Assembly (NCBI GenBank): GCA_950022655.1
Contig: OX465580.1
Span: forward strand, 123,301,016 to 123,365,015
Length of the DNA stretch: 64,000 bases
Source of the DNA: Alentia gelatinosa
Lineage: Eukaryota; Annelida; Polychaeta; Phyllodocida; Polynoidae
Direction: 5' to 3'
Positions within the stretch are counted from its first letter, which is position 1. Each line of letters begins with the position of its first letter. Made by a program: the position numbers and the translations under genes. Under the pieces are notes generated by a model that was given only the letters and a program-made list of their open reading frames with translations, was not told the origin of the DNA and searched no databases. This document shows positions 20,394 through 31,757 of this stretch, piece by piece.

Positions 20394-20823
20394 CATATCT
20401 CAAGAAAACTAGAAGCAGGCGATAGAGTTTCAAGGGGAGCTGTTCTTTGTGAGGCTTGTTGGTCTAGGGGTATGATTCTCGCTTCAGGTGCGAGAGGTCC
20501 CGGGTTCAATTCCCAGACAAGCCCAGTATTTTATCCCATACAGACTAGCCATGAAACTCAGAATCTTCTCAGGATACATTTCAACTGAAAACCTATTTCA
20601 ATATTCTCTGCAATATATATGCTGAGCTCATATATGCCTGTTTTGCATTGGAATCCATCGTTCTAGAAGAGCTGCAAATATCACAGCTCACACTTTCTAA
20701 TATGAGAGAAGATCTGTAGATGTATATAGCTCGATAGCAGCAACTACATATTGTCCAATACTCTATTGTTTTGTCTCACAGTGTAAGAGGAAAGCATATC
20801 ATGGATGGAGGTAAAGGTGATAC
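20394..20823 (+). repeat. 430-bp tandem duplication, right copy
   Basis: Second copy of the segment, after which the normal second spacer resumes ('aaagttatttc'). It contains the CAG-anticodon gene. The two copies differ in their tRNA genes (G15T on the left; two G-to-A changes on the right), with few if any spacer differences. Confidence 0.9.
20453..20524 (+). tRNA. tRNA-Pro body with CAG anticodon (mutated CGG gene)
   Basis: The sequence is the CGG gene with two changes. Gene position 34 (20486) is A, so the loop reads TTCAGGT and the anticodon is CAG, complementary to leucine codon CTG. Position 63 (20515) is A, giving a C-A mismatch in the T stem. Both changes are G to A at CpG. The acceptor stem, C discriminator and short variable region remain those of tRNA-Pro, with no leucine-type long variable arm. 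Proline identity normally depends on the GG of the anticodon, half of which is lost. The gene may be inactive, poorly charged, or able to misread CTG as proline; a decaying copy is most likely. The A and B boxes and T4 are intact. Confidence 0.85.
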
Positions 20824-21133
20824 AAAGTTATTTCATGTGATATCATGATGGAGTGCTTTAGTGTTGCATCAGATGATAGTCAAATCTCTAATTAATATGT
20901 CAAACTTCCCGAGATGATATACAAACCAATCTGCTGAATTCAGATAACCGAGGCAATATGTTCTTCCATGTCTCTATTTTCCACAAATGGAAACACTTGA
21001 TTCTCTATGCTTCATGTCCTATATCAGAGAAATATGTACATACATACATACACCCAGTCTGTATTCTTGATACCATAATTGCAGTCATAGCAATATTTGG
21101 TGAAATTTCTTAGCCATCGCAGTAGCCAGCACA

Positions 21134-21205
21134 GGCTTGTTGGTCTAGGGGTATGATTCTCGCTTAGGGTGCGAGAGGTCCCGGGTTCAAATCCCGGACA
21201 AGCCC
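21134..21205 (+). tRNA. trnP-AGG: tRNA-Pro (AGG), consensus, before deletion junction
   Basis: Consensus, although the spacer before it has several private changes ('ggaaacacttg', 'atatgtac'). Confidence 0.96.
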
Positions 21206-21243
21206 AGTTAGTTTTATGCTCTTGTTTATGGAATGGAAAGTAT

Positions 21244-21250
21244 TGACCAT
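21244..21250. other. Deletion junction removing a TGG gene, copy 4
   Basis: Same junction and 'gctcttg' marker as the other three copies; last occurrence in the window. Confidence 0.9.
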
Positions 21251-21956
21251 TAGCTTTTTACTTGTCCATATCCAGCTAGCTACTTAATCCATACATGGCC
21301 AAAAGGCCTGCAGGCATTATATACCTGGGGGAGGGGAATGCTTACAGGCATTCACAATGAATTCAAGGGTTTCTCAATATACACAGGAAGATTCAAAGTC
21401 TTTATATAATCTATGAAAAATGATGTGTGAAAATCAATGTGGTACATTTGAAGAAATCACTTACGGCAATGAATAGACTCTTTAGGTCATGTGAAAAGTA
21501 TAACCTTTCTTGAATGTCTCAAGGCATTATCGCAATCCAGAGAGATACTGCTCTGAGGAATCCTGCCCCTGTAGCTACTCACACCAGCAATTTGCTCGCC
21601 TAGAAAGGATGAATGTCCTCATCCTGATCATGTGCTGAAATTCTCAGCGGTGATTGAGTTGTGATGTAATATTCATGACTCTTCAACTAGTGGAAATAAG
21701 TTTGATACTGGGACTTATGGCAACCATATAGTAAACTAGACTCTGTATGTTCAAGCAAAGAAAGATTTACTTCAGAAGAAACTTGAAAAATGCTATGTCT
21801 TGATATGAATGCCTTCGTGCAGACTGCAGTTTTATATGATTGCTCGACAAAAACAGGGTTCTAAAGCTGTCAAATATGTTGGCTTGCAAAATAACACCAT
21901 ATCTCAAGAAAACTAGAAGCAGGCGATAGAGTTTCAAGGGGAGCTGTTCTTTGTGA

Positions 21957-22028
21957 GGCTTGTTGGTCTAGGGGTATGATTCTCGCTTCGGGTGCGAGAG
22001 GTCCCGGGTTCAATTCCCGGACAAGCCC
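21957..22028 (+). tRNA. trnP-CGG: tRNA-Pro (CGG), consensus, in TGG-less module
   Basis: Consensus; nearest upstream gene is AGG. Confidence 0.96.
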
Positions 22029-22541
22029 AGTATTTTATCCCATACAGACTAGCCATGAAACTCAGAATCTTCTCAGGATACATTTCAACTGAAAACCTAT
22101 TTCAATATTCTCTGCAATATATATGCTGAGCTCATATATGCCTGTTTTGCATTGGAATCCATCGTTCTAGAAGAGCTGCAAATATCACAGCTCACACTTT
22201 CTAATATGAGAGAAGATCTGTAGATGTATATAGCTCGATAGCAGCAACTACATATTGTCCAATACTCTATTGTTTTGTCTCACAGTGTAAGAGGAAAGCA
22301 TATCATGGATGGAGGTAAAGGTGATACAAAGTTATTTCCTGTGATATCATGATGGAGTGCTTTAGTGTTGCATCAGATGATAGTCAAATCTCTAATTAAT
22401 ATGTCAAACTTCCCGAGATGATATACAAACCAATCTGCTGAATTCAGATAACCGAGGCAATATGTTCTTCCATGTCTCTATTTTCCACAAATGGGTACAT
22501 TTGATTCTCTATGCTTCATGTCCTAGATCAGAGAAATATCT

Positions 22542-22559
22542 ACATACATACATACATAC
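22542..22559. repeat. CATA microsatellite with one extra repeat
   Basis: About 18 bases against 14 in most units; adds 4 bp between the CGG and AGG genes. Confidence 0.75.
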
Positions 22560-22641
22560 ACCCAGTCTGTATTCTTGATACCATAATTGCAGTCATAGCA
22601 ATATTTGGTGAAATTTCTTAGCCATCGCAGTAGCCAGCACA

Positions 22642-22713
22642 GGCTTGTTGGTCTAGGGGTATGATTCTCGCTTAGGGTGCGAGAGGTCCCGGGTTCAAAT
22701 CCCGGACAAGCCC
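22642..22713 (+). tRNA. trnP-AGG: tRNA-Pro (AGG), consensus
   Basis: Consensus; 685 bp after the CGG gene. Confidence 0.96.
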
Positions 22714-22801
22714 AGTTAGTTTTATGCTCATGTTTATGGAATGGAAAGTATTGACGGCCACAACCAATATTTACTGGTCCCTCTAACACCAGCTGACATA
22801 T

Positions 22802-22873
22802 GGCTTGTTGGTCTAGGGGTATGATTCTCGCTTTGGGTGCGAGAGGTCCCGGGTTCAAATCCCGGACAAGCCC
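22802..22873 (+). tRNA. trnP-UGG: tRNA-Pro (TGG), consensus, 'attgcc' flank subfamily
   Basis: Consensus tRNA. The 3' flank is 'attgccttttgac' (T4) instead of 'attagctttttac' (T5), the first of six such copies. Confidence 0.96.
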
Positions 22874-23150
22874 ATTGCCTTTTGACTTATCCATATCCTG
22901 CTCACTACTTGATTAACAAGTGTAAGAGAAAAGTATGATATACAGGAGAATCCAAAACGTTTGTTAAACTCTGAAAAAAGTGTGTGAAAATCAATAAAGC
23001 CTATTTGAAGAAGGATCGGTTATGGCAATAAAGAGGTTCTTCAGGTCATGTGACAAGTGAAACTTTCCTGAATGTCTTAAGGCATTCTCGCCGTTAAGAG
23101 ACATACTGCCTTGGAGTATCCTTGCCTGTATAGCTACTGCTACCAAGTAA

Positions 23151-23192
23151 TTGGGGCAGGAGAGGTCCTGGGTTCCAATGCTGGACAAGCCC
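23151..23192 (+). pseudogene. Truncated tRNA-Pro relic
   Basis: Same sequence as the relic at 1986, although the TGG gene before it belongs to the 'attgcc' subfamily. Confidence 0.87.
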
Positions 23193-23281
23193 AGTTAGTT
23201 TTATACTTCAGTATATCCAATCGAAGATCATGATGGTCACAACCAAAATTTTGCTGGTGTCTCTATCACCAACTGACATAT

Positions 23282-23353
23282 GGCTTGTTGGTCTAGGGGT
23301 ATGATTCTCGCTTTGGGTGCGAGAGGTCCCGGGTTCAAATCCCGGACAAGCCC
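23282..23353 (+). tRNA. trnP-UGG: tRNA-Pro (TGG), consensus, opens unit
   Basis: Consensus; first of eight regular units. Confidence 0.96.
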
Positions 23354-24061
23354 ATTAGCTTTTTACTTGTCCATATCCAGCTAGCTACTTAATCCATACA
23401 TGGCCAAAAGGCCTGCAGGCATTATATACCTGGGGGAGGGGAATGCTTACAGGCATTCACAATGAATTCAAGCGTTTCTCAATATACACAGGAAGATTCA
23501 AAGTCTTTATATAATCTATGAAAAATTATGTGTGAAAATCAATGTGGTACATTTGAAGAAATCACTTACGGCAATGAATAGACTCTTTAGGTCATGTGAA
23601 AAGTATAACCTTTCTTGAATGTCTTAAGGCATTATCGCAATCCAGAGAGATACTGCTCTGAGGAATCCTGCCCCTGTAGCTACTCACACCAGCAATTTGC
23701 TCGCCTAGAAAGGATGAATGTCCTCATCCTGATCATGTGCTGAAATTCTCAGCGGTGATTGAGTTGTGATGTAATATTCATGACTCTTCAACTAGTGGAA
23801 ATAAGTTTGATACTGGGACTTATGGCAACCATATAGTAAACTAGACTCTGTATGTTCAAGCAAAGAAAGATTTACTTCAGAAGAAACTTGAAAAATGCTA
23901 TGTCTTGATATGAATGCCTTCGTGCAGACTGCAGTTTTATATGATTGCTCGACAAAAACAGGGTTCTAAAGCTGTCAAATATGTTGGCTTGCAAAATAAC
24001 ACCATATCTCAAGAAAACTAGAAGCAGGCGATAGAGTTTCAAGGGGAGCTGTTCTTTGTGA

Positions 24062-24133
24062 GGCTTGTTGGTCTAGGGGTATGATTCTCGCTTCGGGTGC
24101 GAGAGGTCCCGGGTTCAATTCCCGGACAAGCCC
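24062..24133 (+). tRNA. trnP-CGG: tRNA-Pro (CGG), consensus
   Basis: Consensus; T4 follows. Confidence 0.96.
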
Positions 24134-24742
24134 AGTATTTTATCCCATACAGACTAGCCATGAAACTCAGAATCTTCTCAGGATACATTTCAACTGAAAA
24201 CCTATTTCAATATTCTCTGCAATATATATGCTGAGCTCATATATGCCTGTTTTGCATTGGAATCCATCGTTCTAGAAGAGCTGCAAATATCACAGCTCAC
24301 ACTTTCTAATATGAGAGAAGATCTGTAGATGTATATAGCTCGATAGCAGCAACTACATATTGTCCAATACTCTATTGTTTTGTCTCACAGTGTAAGAGGA
24401 AAGCATATCATGGATGGAGGTAAAGGTGATACAAAGTTATTTCCTGTGATATCATGATGGAGTGCTTTAGTGTTGCATCAGATGATAGTCAAATCTCTAA
24501 TTAATATGTCAAACTTCCCGAGATGATATACAAACCAATCTGCTGAATTCAGATAACCGAGGCAATATGTTCTTCCATGTCTCTATTTTCCACAAATGGG
24601 TACATTTGATTCTCTATGCTTCATGTCCTATATCAGAGAAATATCTACATACATACATACACCCAGTCTGTATTCTTGATACCATAATTGCAGTCATAGC
24701 AATATTTGGTGAAATTTCTTAGCCATCGCAGTAGCCAGCACA

Positions 24743-24814
24743 GGCTTGTTGGTCTAGGGGTATGATTCTCGCTTAGGGTGCGAGAGGTCCCGGGTTCAAA
24801 TCCCGGACAAGCCC
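24743..24814 (+). tRNA. trnP-AGG: tRNA-Pro (AGG), consensus
   Basis: Consensus; T4 follows. Confidence 0.96.
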
Positions 24815-24902
24815 AGTTAGTTTTATGCTCATGTTTATGGAATGGAAAGTATTGACGGCCACAACCAATATTTACTGGTCCCTCTAACACCAGCTGACAT
24901 AT

Positions 24903-24974
24903 GGCTTGTTGGTCTAGGGGTATGATTCTCGCTTTGGGTGCGAGAGGTCCCGGGTTCAAATCCCGGACAAGCCC
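24903..24974 (+). tRNA. trnP-UGG: tRNA-Pro (TGG), consensus, second of unit
   Basis: Consensus; T5 follows. Confidence 0.96.
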
Positions 24975-25251
24975 ATTAGCTTTTTACTTGTCCATATCCT
25001 GCTCACTACTTGATTAACAAGTGTAAGAGAAAAGCATAATATACAGGGGAATCCAAAGCGTTTGTTAAACTCTGAAAAAAGTGTGTGAAAATCAATAAAG
25101 CCTATTTGAAGAAGGATCGGTTATGGCAATAAAGAGGTTCTTCAGGTCATGTGACAAGTGAAACTTTCCTGAATGTCTTAAGGCATTCTCGCCGTTAAGA
25201 GACATACTGCCTTGGAGTATCCTTGCCTGTATAGCTACTGCTACCAAGTAA

Positions 25252-25293
25252 TTGGGGCAGGAGAGGTCCTGGGTTCCAATGCTGGACAAGCCC
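25252..25293 (+). pseudogene. Truncated tRNA-Pro relic
   Basis: Same sequence as the relic at 1986. Confidence 0.87.
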
Positions 25294-25382
25294 AGTTAGT
25301 TTTATACTTCAGTATATCCAATCGAAGATCATGATGGTCACAACCAAAATTTTGCTGGTGTCTCTATCACCAACTGACATAT

Positions 25383-25454
25383 GGCTTGTTGGTCTAGGGG
25401 TATGATTCTCGCTTTGGGTGCGAGAGGTCCCGGGTTCAAATCCCGGACAAGCCC
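25383..25454 (+). tRNA. trnP-UGG: tRNA-Pro (TGG), consensus, opens unit
   Basis: Consensus. The next spacer is the first with the 'tcatatgaaaag' plus 'ccagtgagat' marker pair. Confidence 0.96.
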
Positions 25455-26162
25455 ATTAGCTTTTTACTTGTCCATATCCAGCTAGCTACTTAATCCATAC
25501 ATGGCCAAAAGGCCTGCAGGCATTATATACCTGGGGGAGGGGAATGCTTACAGGCATTCACAATGAATTCAAGCGTTTCTCAATATACACAGGAAGATTC
25601 AAAGTCTTTATATAATCTATGAAAAATTATGTGTGAAAATCAATGTGGTACATTTGAAGAAATCACTTACGGCAATGAATAGACTCTTTAGGTCATATGA
25701 AAAGTATAACCTTTCTTGAATGTCTTAAGGCATTATCGCAATCCAGTGAGATACTGCTCTGAGGAATCCTGCCCCTGTAGCTACTCACACCAGCAATTTG
25801 CTCGCCTAGAAAGGATGAATGTCCTCATCCTGATCATGTGCTGAAATTCTCAGCGGTGATTGAGTTGTGATGTAATATTCATGACTCTTCAACTAGTGGA
25901 AATAAGTTTGATACTGGGACTTATGGCAACCATATAGTAAACTAGACTCTGTATGTTCAAGCAAAGAAAGATTTACTTCAGAAGAAACTTGAAAAATGCT
26001 ATGTCTTGATATGAATGCCTTCGTGCAGACTGCAGTTTTATATGATTGCTCGACAAAAACAGGGTTCTAAAGCTGTCAAATATGTTGGCTTGCAAAATAA
26101 CACCATATCTCAAGAAAACTAGAAGCAGGCGATAGAGTTTCAAGGGGAGCTGTTCTTTGTGA

Positions 26163-26234
26163 GGCTTGTTGGTCTAGGGGTATGATTCTCGCTTCGGGTG
26201 CGAGAGGTCCCGGGTTCAATTCCCGGACAAGCCC
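26163..26234 (+). tRNA. trnP-CGG: tRNA-Pro (CGG), consensus
   Basis: Consensus; T4 follows. Confidence 0.96.
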
Positions 26235-26843
26235 AGTATTTTATCCCATACAGACTAGCCATGAAACTCAGAATCTTCTCAGGATACATTTCAACTGAAA
26301 ACCTATTTCAATATTCTCTGCAATATATATGCTGAGCTCATATATGCCTGTTTTGCATTGGAATCCATCGTTCTAGAAGAGCTGCAAATATCACAGCTCA
26401 CACTTTCTAATATGAGAGAAGATCTGTAGATGTATATAGCTCGATAGCAGCAACTACATATTGTCCAATACTCTATTGTTTTGTCTCACAGTGTAAGAGG
26501 AAAGCATATCATGGATGGAGGTAAAGGTGATACAAAGTTATTTCCTGTGATATCATGATGGAGTGCTTTAGTGTTGCATCAGATGATAGTCAAATCTCTA
26601 ATTAATATGTCAAACTTCCCGAGATGATATACAAACCAATCTGCTGAATTCAGATAACCGAGGCAATATGTTCTTCCATGTCTCTATTTTCCACAAATGG
26701 ATACATTTGATTCTCTATGCTTCATGTCCTATATCAGAGAAATATCTACATACATACATACACCCAGTCTGTATTCTTGATACCATAATTGCAGTCATAG
26801 CAATATTTGGTGAAATTTCTTAGCCATCGCAGTAGCCAGCACA

Positions 26844-26915
26844 GGCTTGTTGGTCTAGGGGTATGATTCTCGCTTAGGGTGCGAGAGGTCCCGGGTTCAA
26901 ATCCCGGACAAGCCC
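26844..26915 (+). tRNA. trnP-AGG: tRNA-Pro (AGG), consensus
   Basis: Consensus; T4 follows. Confidence 0.96.
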
Positions 26916-27003
26916 AGTTAGTTTTATGCTCATGTTTATGGAATGGAAAGTATTGACGGCCACAACCAATATTTACTGGTCCCTCTAACACCAGCTGACA
27001 TAT

Positions 27004-27075
27004 GGCTTGTTGGTCTAGGGGTATGATTCTCGCTTTGGGTGCGAGAGGTCCCGGGTTCAAATCCCGGACAAGCCC
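27004..27075 (+). tRNA. trnP-UGG: tRNA-Pro (TGG), consensus, second of unit
   Basis: Consensus; T5 follows. Confidence 0.96.
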
Positions 27076-27352
27076 ATTAGCTTTTTACTTGTCCATATCC
27101 TGCTCACTACTTGATTAACAAGTGTAAGAGAAAAGCATAATATACAGGGGAATCCAAAGCGTTTGTTAAACTCTGAAAAAAGTGTGTGAAAATCAATAAA
27201 GCCTATTTGAAGAAGGATCGGTTATGGCAATAAAGAGGTTCTTCAGGTCATGTGACAAGTGAAACTTTCCTGAATGTCTTAAGGCATTCTCGCCGTTAAG
27301 AGACATACTGCCTTGGAGTATCCTTGCCTGTATAGCTACTGCTACCAAGTAA

Positions 27353-27394
27353 TTGGGGCAGGAGAGGTCCTGGGTTCCAATGCTGGACAAGCCC
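27353..27394 (+). pseudogene. Truncated tRNA-Pro relic
   Basis: Same sequence as the relic at 1986; the flank after it has 'gattatgatgg' for 'gatcatgatgg'. Confidence 0.87.
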
Positions 27395-27483
27395 AGTTAG
27401 TTTTATACTTCAGTATATCCAATCGAAGATTATGATGGTCACAACCAAAATTTTGCTGGTGTCTCTATCACCAACTGACATAT

Positions 27484-27555
27484 GGCTTGTTGGTCTAGGG
27501 GTATGATTCTCGCTTTGGGTGCGAGAGGTCCCGGGTTCAAATCCCGGACAAGCCC
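27484..27555 (+). tRNA. trnP-UGG: tRNA-Pro (TGG), consensus, opens unit
   Basis: Consensus; T5 follows. Confidence 0.96.
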
Positions 27556-28263
27556 ATTAGCTTTTTACTTGTCCATATCCAGCTAGCTACTTAATCCATA
27601 CATGGCCAAAAGGCCTGCAGGCATTATATACCTGGGGGAGGGGAATGCTTACAGGCATTCACAATGAATTCAAGCGTTTCTCAATATACACAGGAAGATT
27701 CAAAGTCTTTATATAATCTATGAAAAATTATGTGTGAAAATCAATGTGGTACATTTGAAGAAATCACTTACGGCAATGAATAGACTCTTTAGGTCATGTG
27801 AAAAGTATAACCTTTCTTGAATGTCTTAAGGCATTATCGCAATCCAGAGAGATACTGCTCTGAGGAATCCTGCCCCTGTAGCTACTCACACCAGCAATTT
27901 GCTCGCCTAGAAAGGATGAATGTCCTCATCCTGATCATGTGCTGAAATTCTCAGCGGTGATTGAGTTGTGATGTAATATTCATGACTCTTCAACTAGTGG
28001 AAATAAGTTTGATACTGGGACTTATGGCAACCATATAGTAAACTAGACTCTGTATGTTCAAGCAAAGAAAGATTTACTTCAGAAGAAACTTGAAAAATGC
28101 TATGTCTTGATATGAATGCCTTCGTGCAGACTGCAGTTTTATATGATTGCTCAACAAAAACAGGGTTCTAAAGCTGTCAAATATGTTGGCTTGCAAAATA
28201 ACACCATATCTCAAGAAAACTAGAAGCAGGCGATAGAGTTTCAAGGGGAGCTGTTCTTTGTGA

Positions 28264-28335
28264 GGCTTGTTGGTCTAGGGGTATGATTCTCGCTTCGGGT
28301 GCGAGAGGTCCCGGGTTCAATTCCCGGACAAGCCC
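28264..28335 (+). tRNA. trnP-CGG: tRNA-Pro (CGG), consensus
   Basis: Consensus; T4 follows. Confidence 0.96.
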
Positions 28336-28944
28336 AGTATTTTATCCCATACAGACTAGCCATGAAACTCAGAATCTTCTCAGGATACATTTCAACTGAA
28401 AACCTATTTCAATATTCTCTGCAATATATATGCTGAGCTCATATATGCCTGTTTTGCATTGGAATCCATCGTTCTAGAAGAGCTGCAAATATCACAGCTC
28501 ACACTTTCTAATATGAGAGAAGATCTGTAGATGTATATAGCTCGATAGCAGCAACTACATATTGTCCAATACTCTATTGTTTTGTCTCACAGTGTAAGAG
28601 GAAAGCATATCATGGATGGAGGTAAAGGTGATACAAAGTTATTTCCTGTGATATCATGATGGAGTGCTTTAGTGTTGCATCAGATGATAGTCAAATCTCT
28701 AATTAATATGTCAAACTTCCCGAGATGATATACAAACCAATCTGCTGAATTCAGATAACCGAGGCAATATGTTCTTCCATGTCTCTATTTTCCACAAATG
28801 GGTACATTTGATTCTCTATGCTTCATGTCCTATATCAGAGAAATATCTACATACATACATACACCCAGTCTGTATTCTTGATACCATAATTGCAGTCATA
28901 GCAATATTTGGTGAAATTTCTTAGCCATCGCAGTAGCCAGCACA

Positions 28945-29016
28945 GGCTTGTTGGTCTAGGGGTATGATTCTCGCTTAGGGTGCGAGAGGTCCCGGGTTCA
29001 AATCCCGGACAAGCCC
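28945..29016 (+). tRNA. trnP-AGG: tRNA-Pro (AGG), consensus
   Basis: Consensus; T4 follows. Confidence 0.96.
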
Positions 29017-29104
29017 AGTTAGTTTTATGCTCATGTTTATGGAATGGAAAGTATTGACGGCCACAACCAATATTTACTGGTCCCTCTAACACCAGCTGAC
29101 ATAT

Positions 29105-29176
29105 GGCTTGTTGGTCTAGGGGTATGATTCTCGCTTTGGGTGCGAGAGGTCCCGGGTTCAAATCCCGGACAAGCCC
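29105..29176 (+). tRNA. trnP-UGG: tRNA-Pro (TGG), consensus, 'attgcc' flank subfamily
   Basis: Consensus tRNA with 'attgccttttgac' after it and 'cgtttcttaaac' further along the spacer. Confidence 0.96.
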
Positions 29177-29453
29177 ATTGCCTTTTGACTTATCCATATC
29201 CTGCTCACTACTTGATTAACAAGTGTAAGAGAAAAGCATAATATACAGGAGAATCCAAAGCGTTTCTTAAACTCTGAAAAAAGTGTGTGAAAATCAATAA
29301 AGCCTATTTGAAGAAGGATCGGTTATGGCAATAAAGAGGTTCTTCAGGTCATGTGACAAGTGAAACTTTCCTGAATGTCTTAAGGCATTCTCGCCGTTAA
29401 GAGACATACTGCCTTGGAGTATCCTTGCCTGTATAGCTACTGCTACCAAGTAA

Positions 29454-29495
29454 TTGGGGAAGGAGAGGTCCTGGGTTCCAATGCTTGACAAGCCC
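29454..29495 (+). pseudogene. Truncated tRNA-Pro relic, 'gggaagg' subfamily
   Basis: Differs from the relic at 1986 by 'ggggaagg' for 'ggggcagg' and 'gcttgac' for 'gctggac', the latter breaking the 3' T-stem remnant further. Shared with relics at 47401, 57126 and 63429. Confidence 0.87.
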
Positions 29496-29584
29496 AGTTA
29501 GTTTTATACTTCAGTATATCCAATCGAAGATCATGATGGTCACAACCAAAATTTTGCTGGTGTCTCTATCACCAACTGACATAT

Positions 29585-29656
29585 GGCTTGTTGGTCTAGG
29601 GGTATGATTCTCGCTTTGGGTGCGAGAGGTCCCGGGTTCAAATCCCGGACAAGCCC
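29585..29656 (+). tRNA. trnP-UGG: tRNA-Pro (TGG), consensus, opens unit
   Basis: Consensus; T5 follows. Confidence 0.96.
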
Positions 29657-30364
29657 ATTAGCTTTTTACTTGTCCATATCCAGCTAGCTACTTAATCCAT
29701 ACATGGCCAAAAGGCCTTCAGGCATTATATACCTGGGGGAGGGGAATGCTTACAGGCATTCACAATGAATTCAAGCGTTTCTCAATATACACAGGAAGAT
29801 TCAAAGTCTTTATATAATCTATGAAAAATTATGTGTGAAAATCAATGTGGTACATTTGAAAAAATCACTTACGGCAATGAATAGACTCTTTAGGTCATAT
29901 GAAAAGTATAACCTTTCTTGAATGTCTTAAGGCATTATCGCAATCCAGTGAGATACTGCTCTGAGGAATCCTGCCCCTGTAGCTACTCACACCAGCAATT
30001 TGCTCGCCTAGAAAGGATGAATGTCCTCATCCTGATCATGTGCTGAAATTCTCAGCGGTGATTGAGTTGTGATGTAATATTCATGACTCTTCAACTAGTG
30101 GAAATAAGTTTGATACTGGGACTTATGGCAACCATATAGTAAACTAGACTCTGTATGTTCAAGCAAAGAAAGATTTACTTCAGAAGAAACTTGAAAAATG
30201 CTATGTCTTGATATGAATGCCTTCGTGCAGACTGCAGTTTTATATGATTGCTCAACAAAAACAGGGTTCTAAAGCTGTCAAATATGTTGGCTTGCAAAAT
30301 AACACCATATCTCAAGAAAACTAGAAGCAGGCGATAGAGTTTCAAGGGGAGCTGTTCTTTGTGA

Positions 30365-30436
30365 GGCTTGTTGGTCTAGGGGTATGATTCTCGCTTCGGG
30401 TGCGAGAGGTCCCGGGTTCAATTCCCGGACAAGCCC
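30365..30436 (+). tRNA. trnP-CGG: tRNA-Pro (CGG), consensus
   Basis: Consensus; T4 follows. Confidence 0.96.
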
Positions 30437-31045
30437 AGTATTTTATCCCATACAGACTAGCCATGAAACTCAGAATCTTCTCAGGATACATTTCAACTGA
30501 AAACCTATTTCAATATTCTCTGCAATATATATGCTGAGCTCATATATGCCTGTTTTGCATTGGAATCCATCGTTCTAGAAGAGCTGCAAATATCACAGCT
30601 CACACTTTCTAATATGAGAGAAGATCTGTAGATGTATATAGCTCGATAGCAGCAACTACATATTGTCCAATACTCTATTGTTTTGTCTCACAGTGTAAGA
30701 GGAAAGCATATCATGGATGGAGGTAAAGGTGATACAAAGTTATTTCCTGTGATATCATGATGGAGTGCTTTAGTGTTGCATCAGATGATAGTCAAATCTC
30801 TAATTAATATGTCAAACTTCCCGAGATGATATACAAACCAATCTGCTGAATTCAGATAACCGAGGCAATATGTTCTTCCATGTCTCTATTTTCCACAAAT
30901 GGGTACATTTGATTCTCTATGCTTCATGTCCTATATCAGAGAAATATCTACATACATACATACACCCAGTCTGTATTCTTGATACCATAATTGCAGTCAT
31001 AGCAATATTTGGTGAAATTTCTTAGCCATCGCAGTAGCCAGCACA

Positions 31046-31117
31046 GGCTTGTTGGTCTAGGGGTATGATTCTCGCTTAGGGTGCGAGAGGTCCCGGGTTC
31101 AAATCCCGGACAAGCCC
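31046..31117 (+). tRNA. trnP-AGG: tRNA-Pro (AGG), consensus
   Basis: Consensus; T4 follows. Confidence 0.96.
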
Positions 31118-31205
31118 AGTTAGTTTTATGCTCATGTTTATGGAATGGAAAGTATTGACGGCCACAACCAATATTTACTGGTCCCTCTAACACCAGCTGA
31201 CATAT

Positions 31206-31277
31206 GGCTTGTTGGTCTAGGGGTATGATTCTCGCTTTGGGTGCGAGAGGTCCCGGGTTCAAATCCCGGACAAGCCC
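31206..31277 (+). tRNA. trnP-UGG: tRNA-Pro (TGG), consensus, second of unit
   Basis: Consensus; T5 follows. Confidence 0.96.
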
Positions 31278-31554
31278 ATTAGCTTTTTACTTGTCCATAT
31301 CCTGCTCACTACTTGATTAACAAGTGTAAGAGAAAAGCATAATATACAGGGGAATCCAAAGCGTTTGTTAAACTCTGAAAAAAGTGTGTGAAAATCAATA
31401 AAGCCTATTTGAAGAAGGATCGGTTATGGCAATAAAGAGGTTCTTCAGGTCATGTGACAAGTGAAACTTTCCTGAATGTCTTAAGGCATTCTCGCCGTTA
31501 AGAGACATACTGCCTTGGAGTATCCTTGCCTGTATAGCTACTGCTACCAAGTAA

Positions 31555-31596
31555 TTGGGGCAGGAGAGGTCCTGGGTTCCAATGCTGGACAAGCCC
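31555..31596 (+). pseudogene. Truncated tRNA-Pro relic
   Basis: Same sequence as the relic at 1986. Confidence 0.87.
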
Positions 31597-31685
31597 AGTT
31601 AGTTTTATACTTCAGTATATCCAATCGAAGATCATGATGGTCACAACCAAAATTTTGCTGGTGTCTCTATCACCAACTGACATAT

Positions 31686-31757
31686 GGCTTGTTGGTCTAG
31701 GGGTATGATTCTCGCTTTGGGTGCGAGAGGTCCCGGGTTCAAATCCCGGACAAGCCC
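31686..31757 (+). tRNA. trnP-UGG: tRNA-Pro (TGG), consensus, opens unit
   Basis: Consensus. The next spacer has private changes ('gcattattgc', 'tttactcgcc'). Confidence 0.96.

Larger units (their letters stand above)
19243..23281 (+). repeat. Higher-order repeat 4, enlarged to 4039 bp
   Basis: Same composite order as the 3605-bp repeats, plus a 430-bp tandem duplication that adds an extra CGG-type gene, plus one extra CATA repeat (4 bp). It is the most mutated block in the window: an altered D-loop base in one CGG gene and a changed anticodon in the duplicate. Confidence 0.9.
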
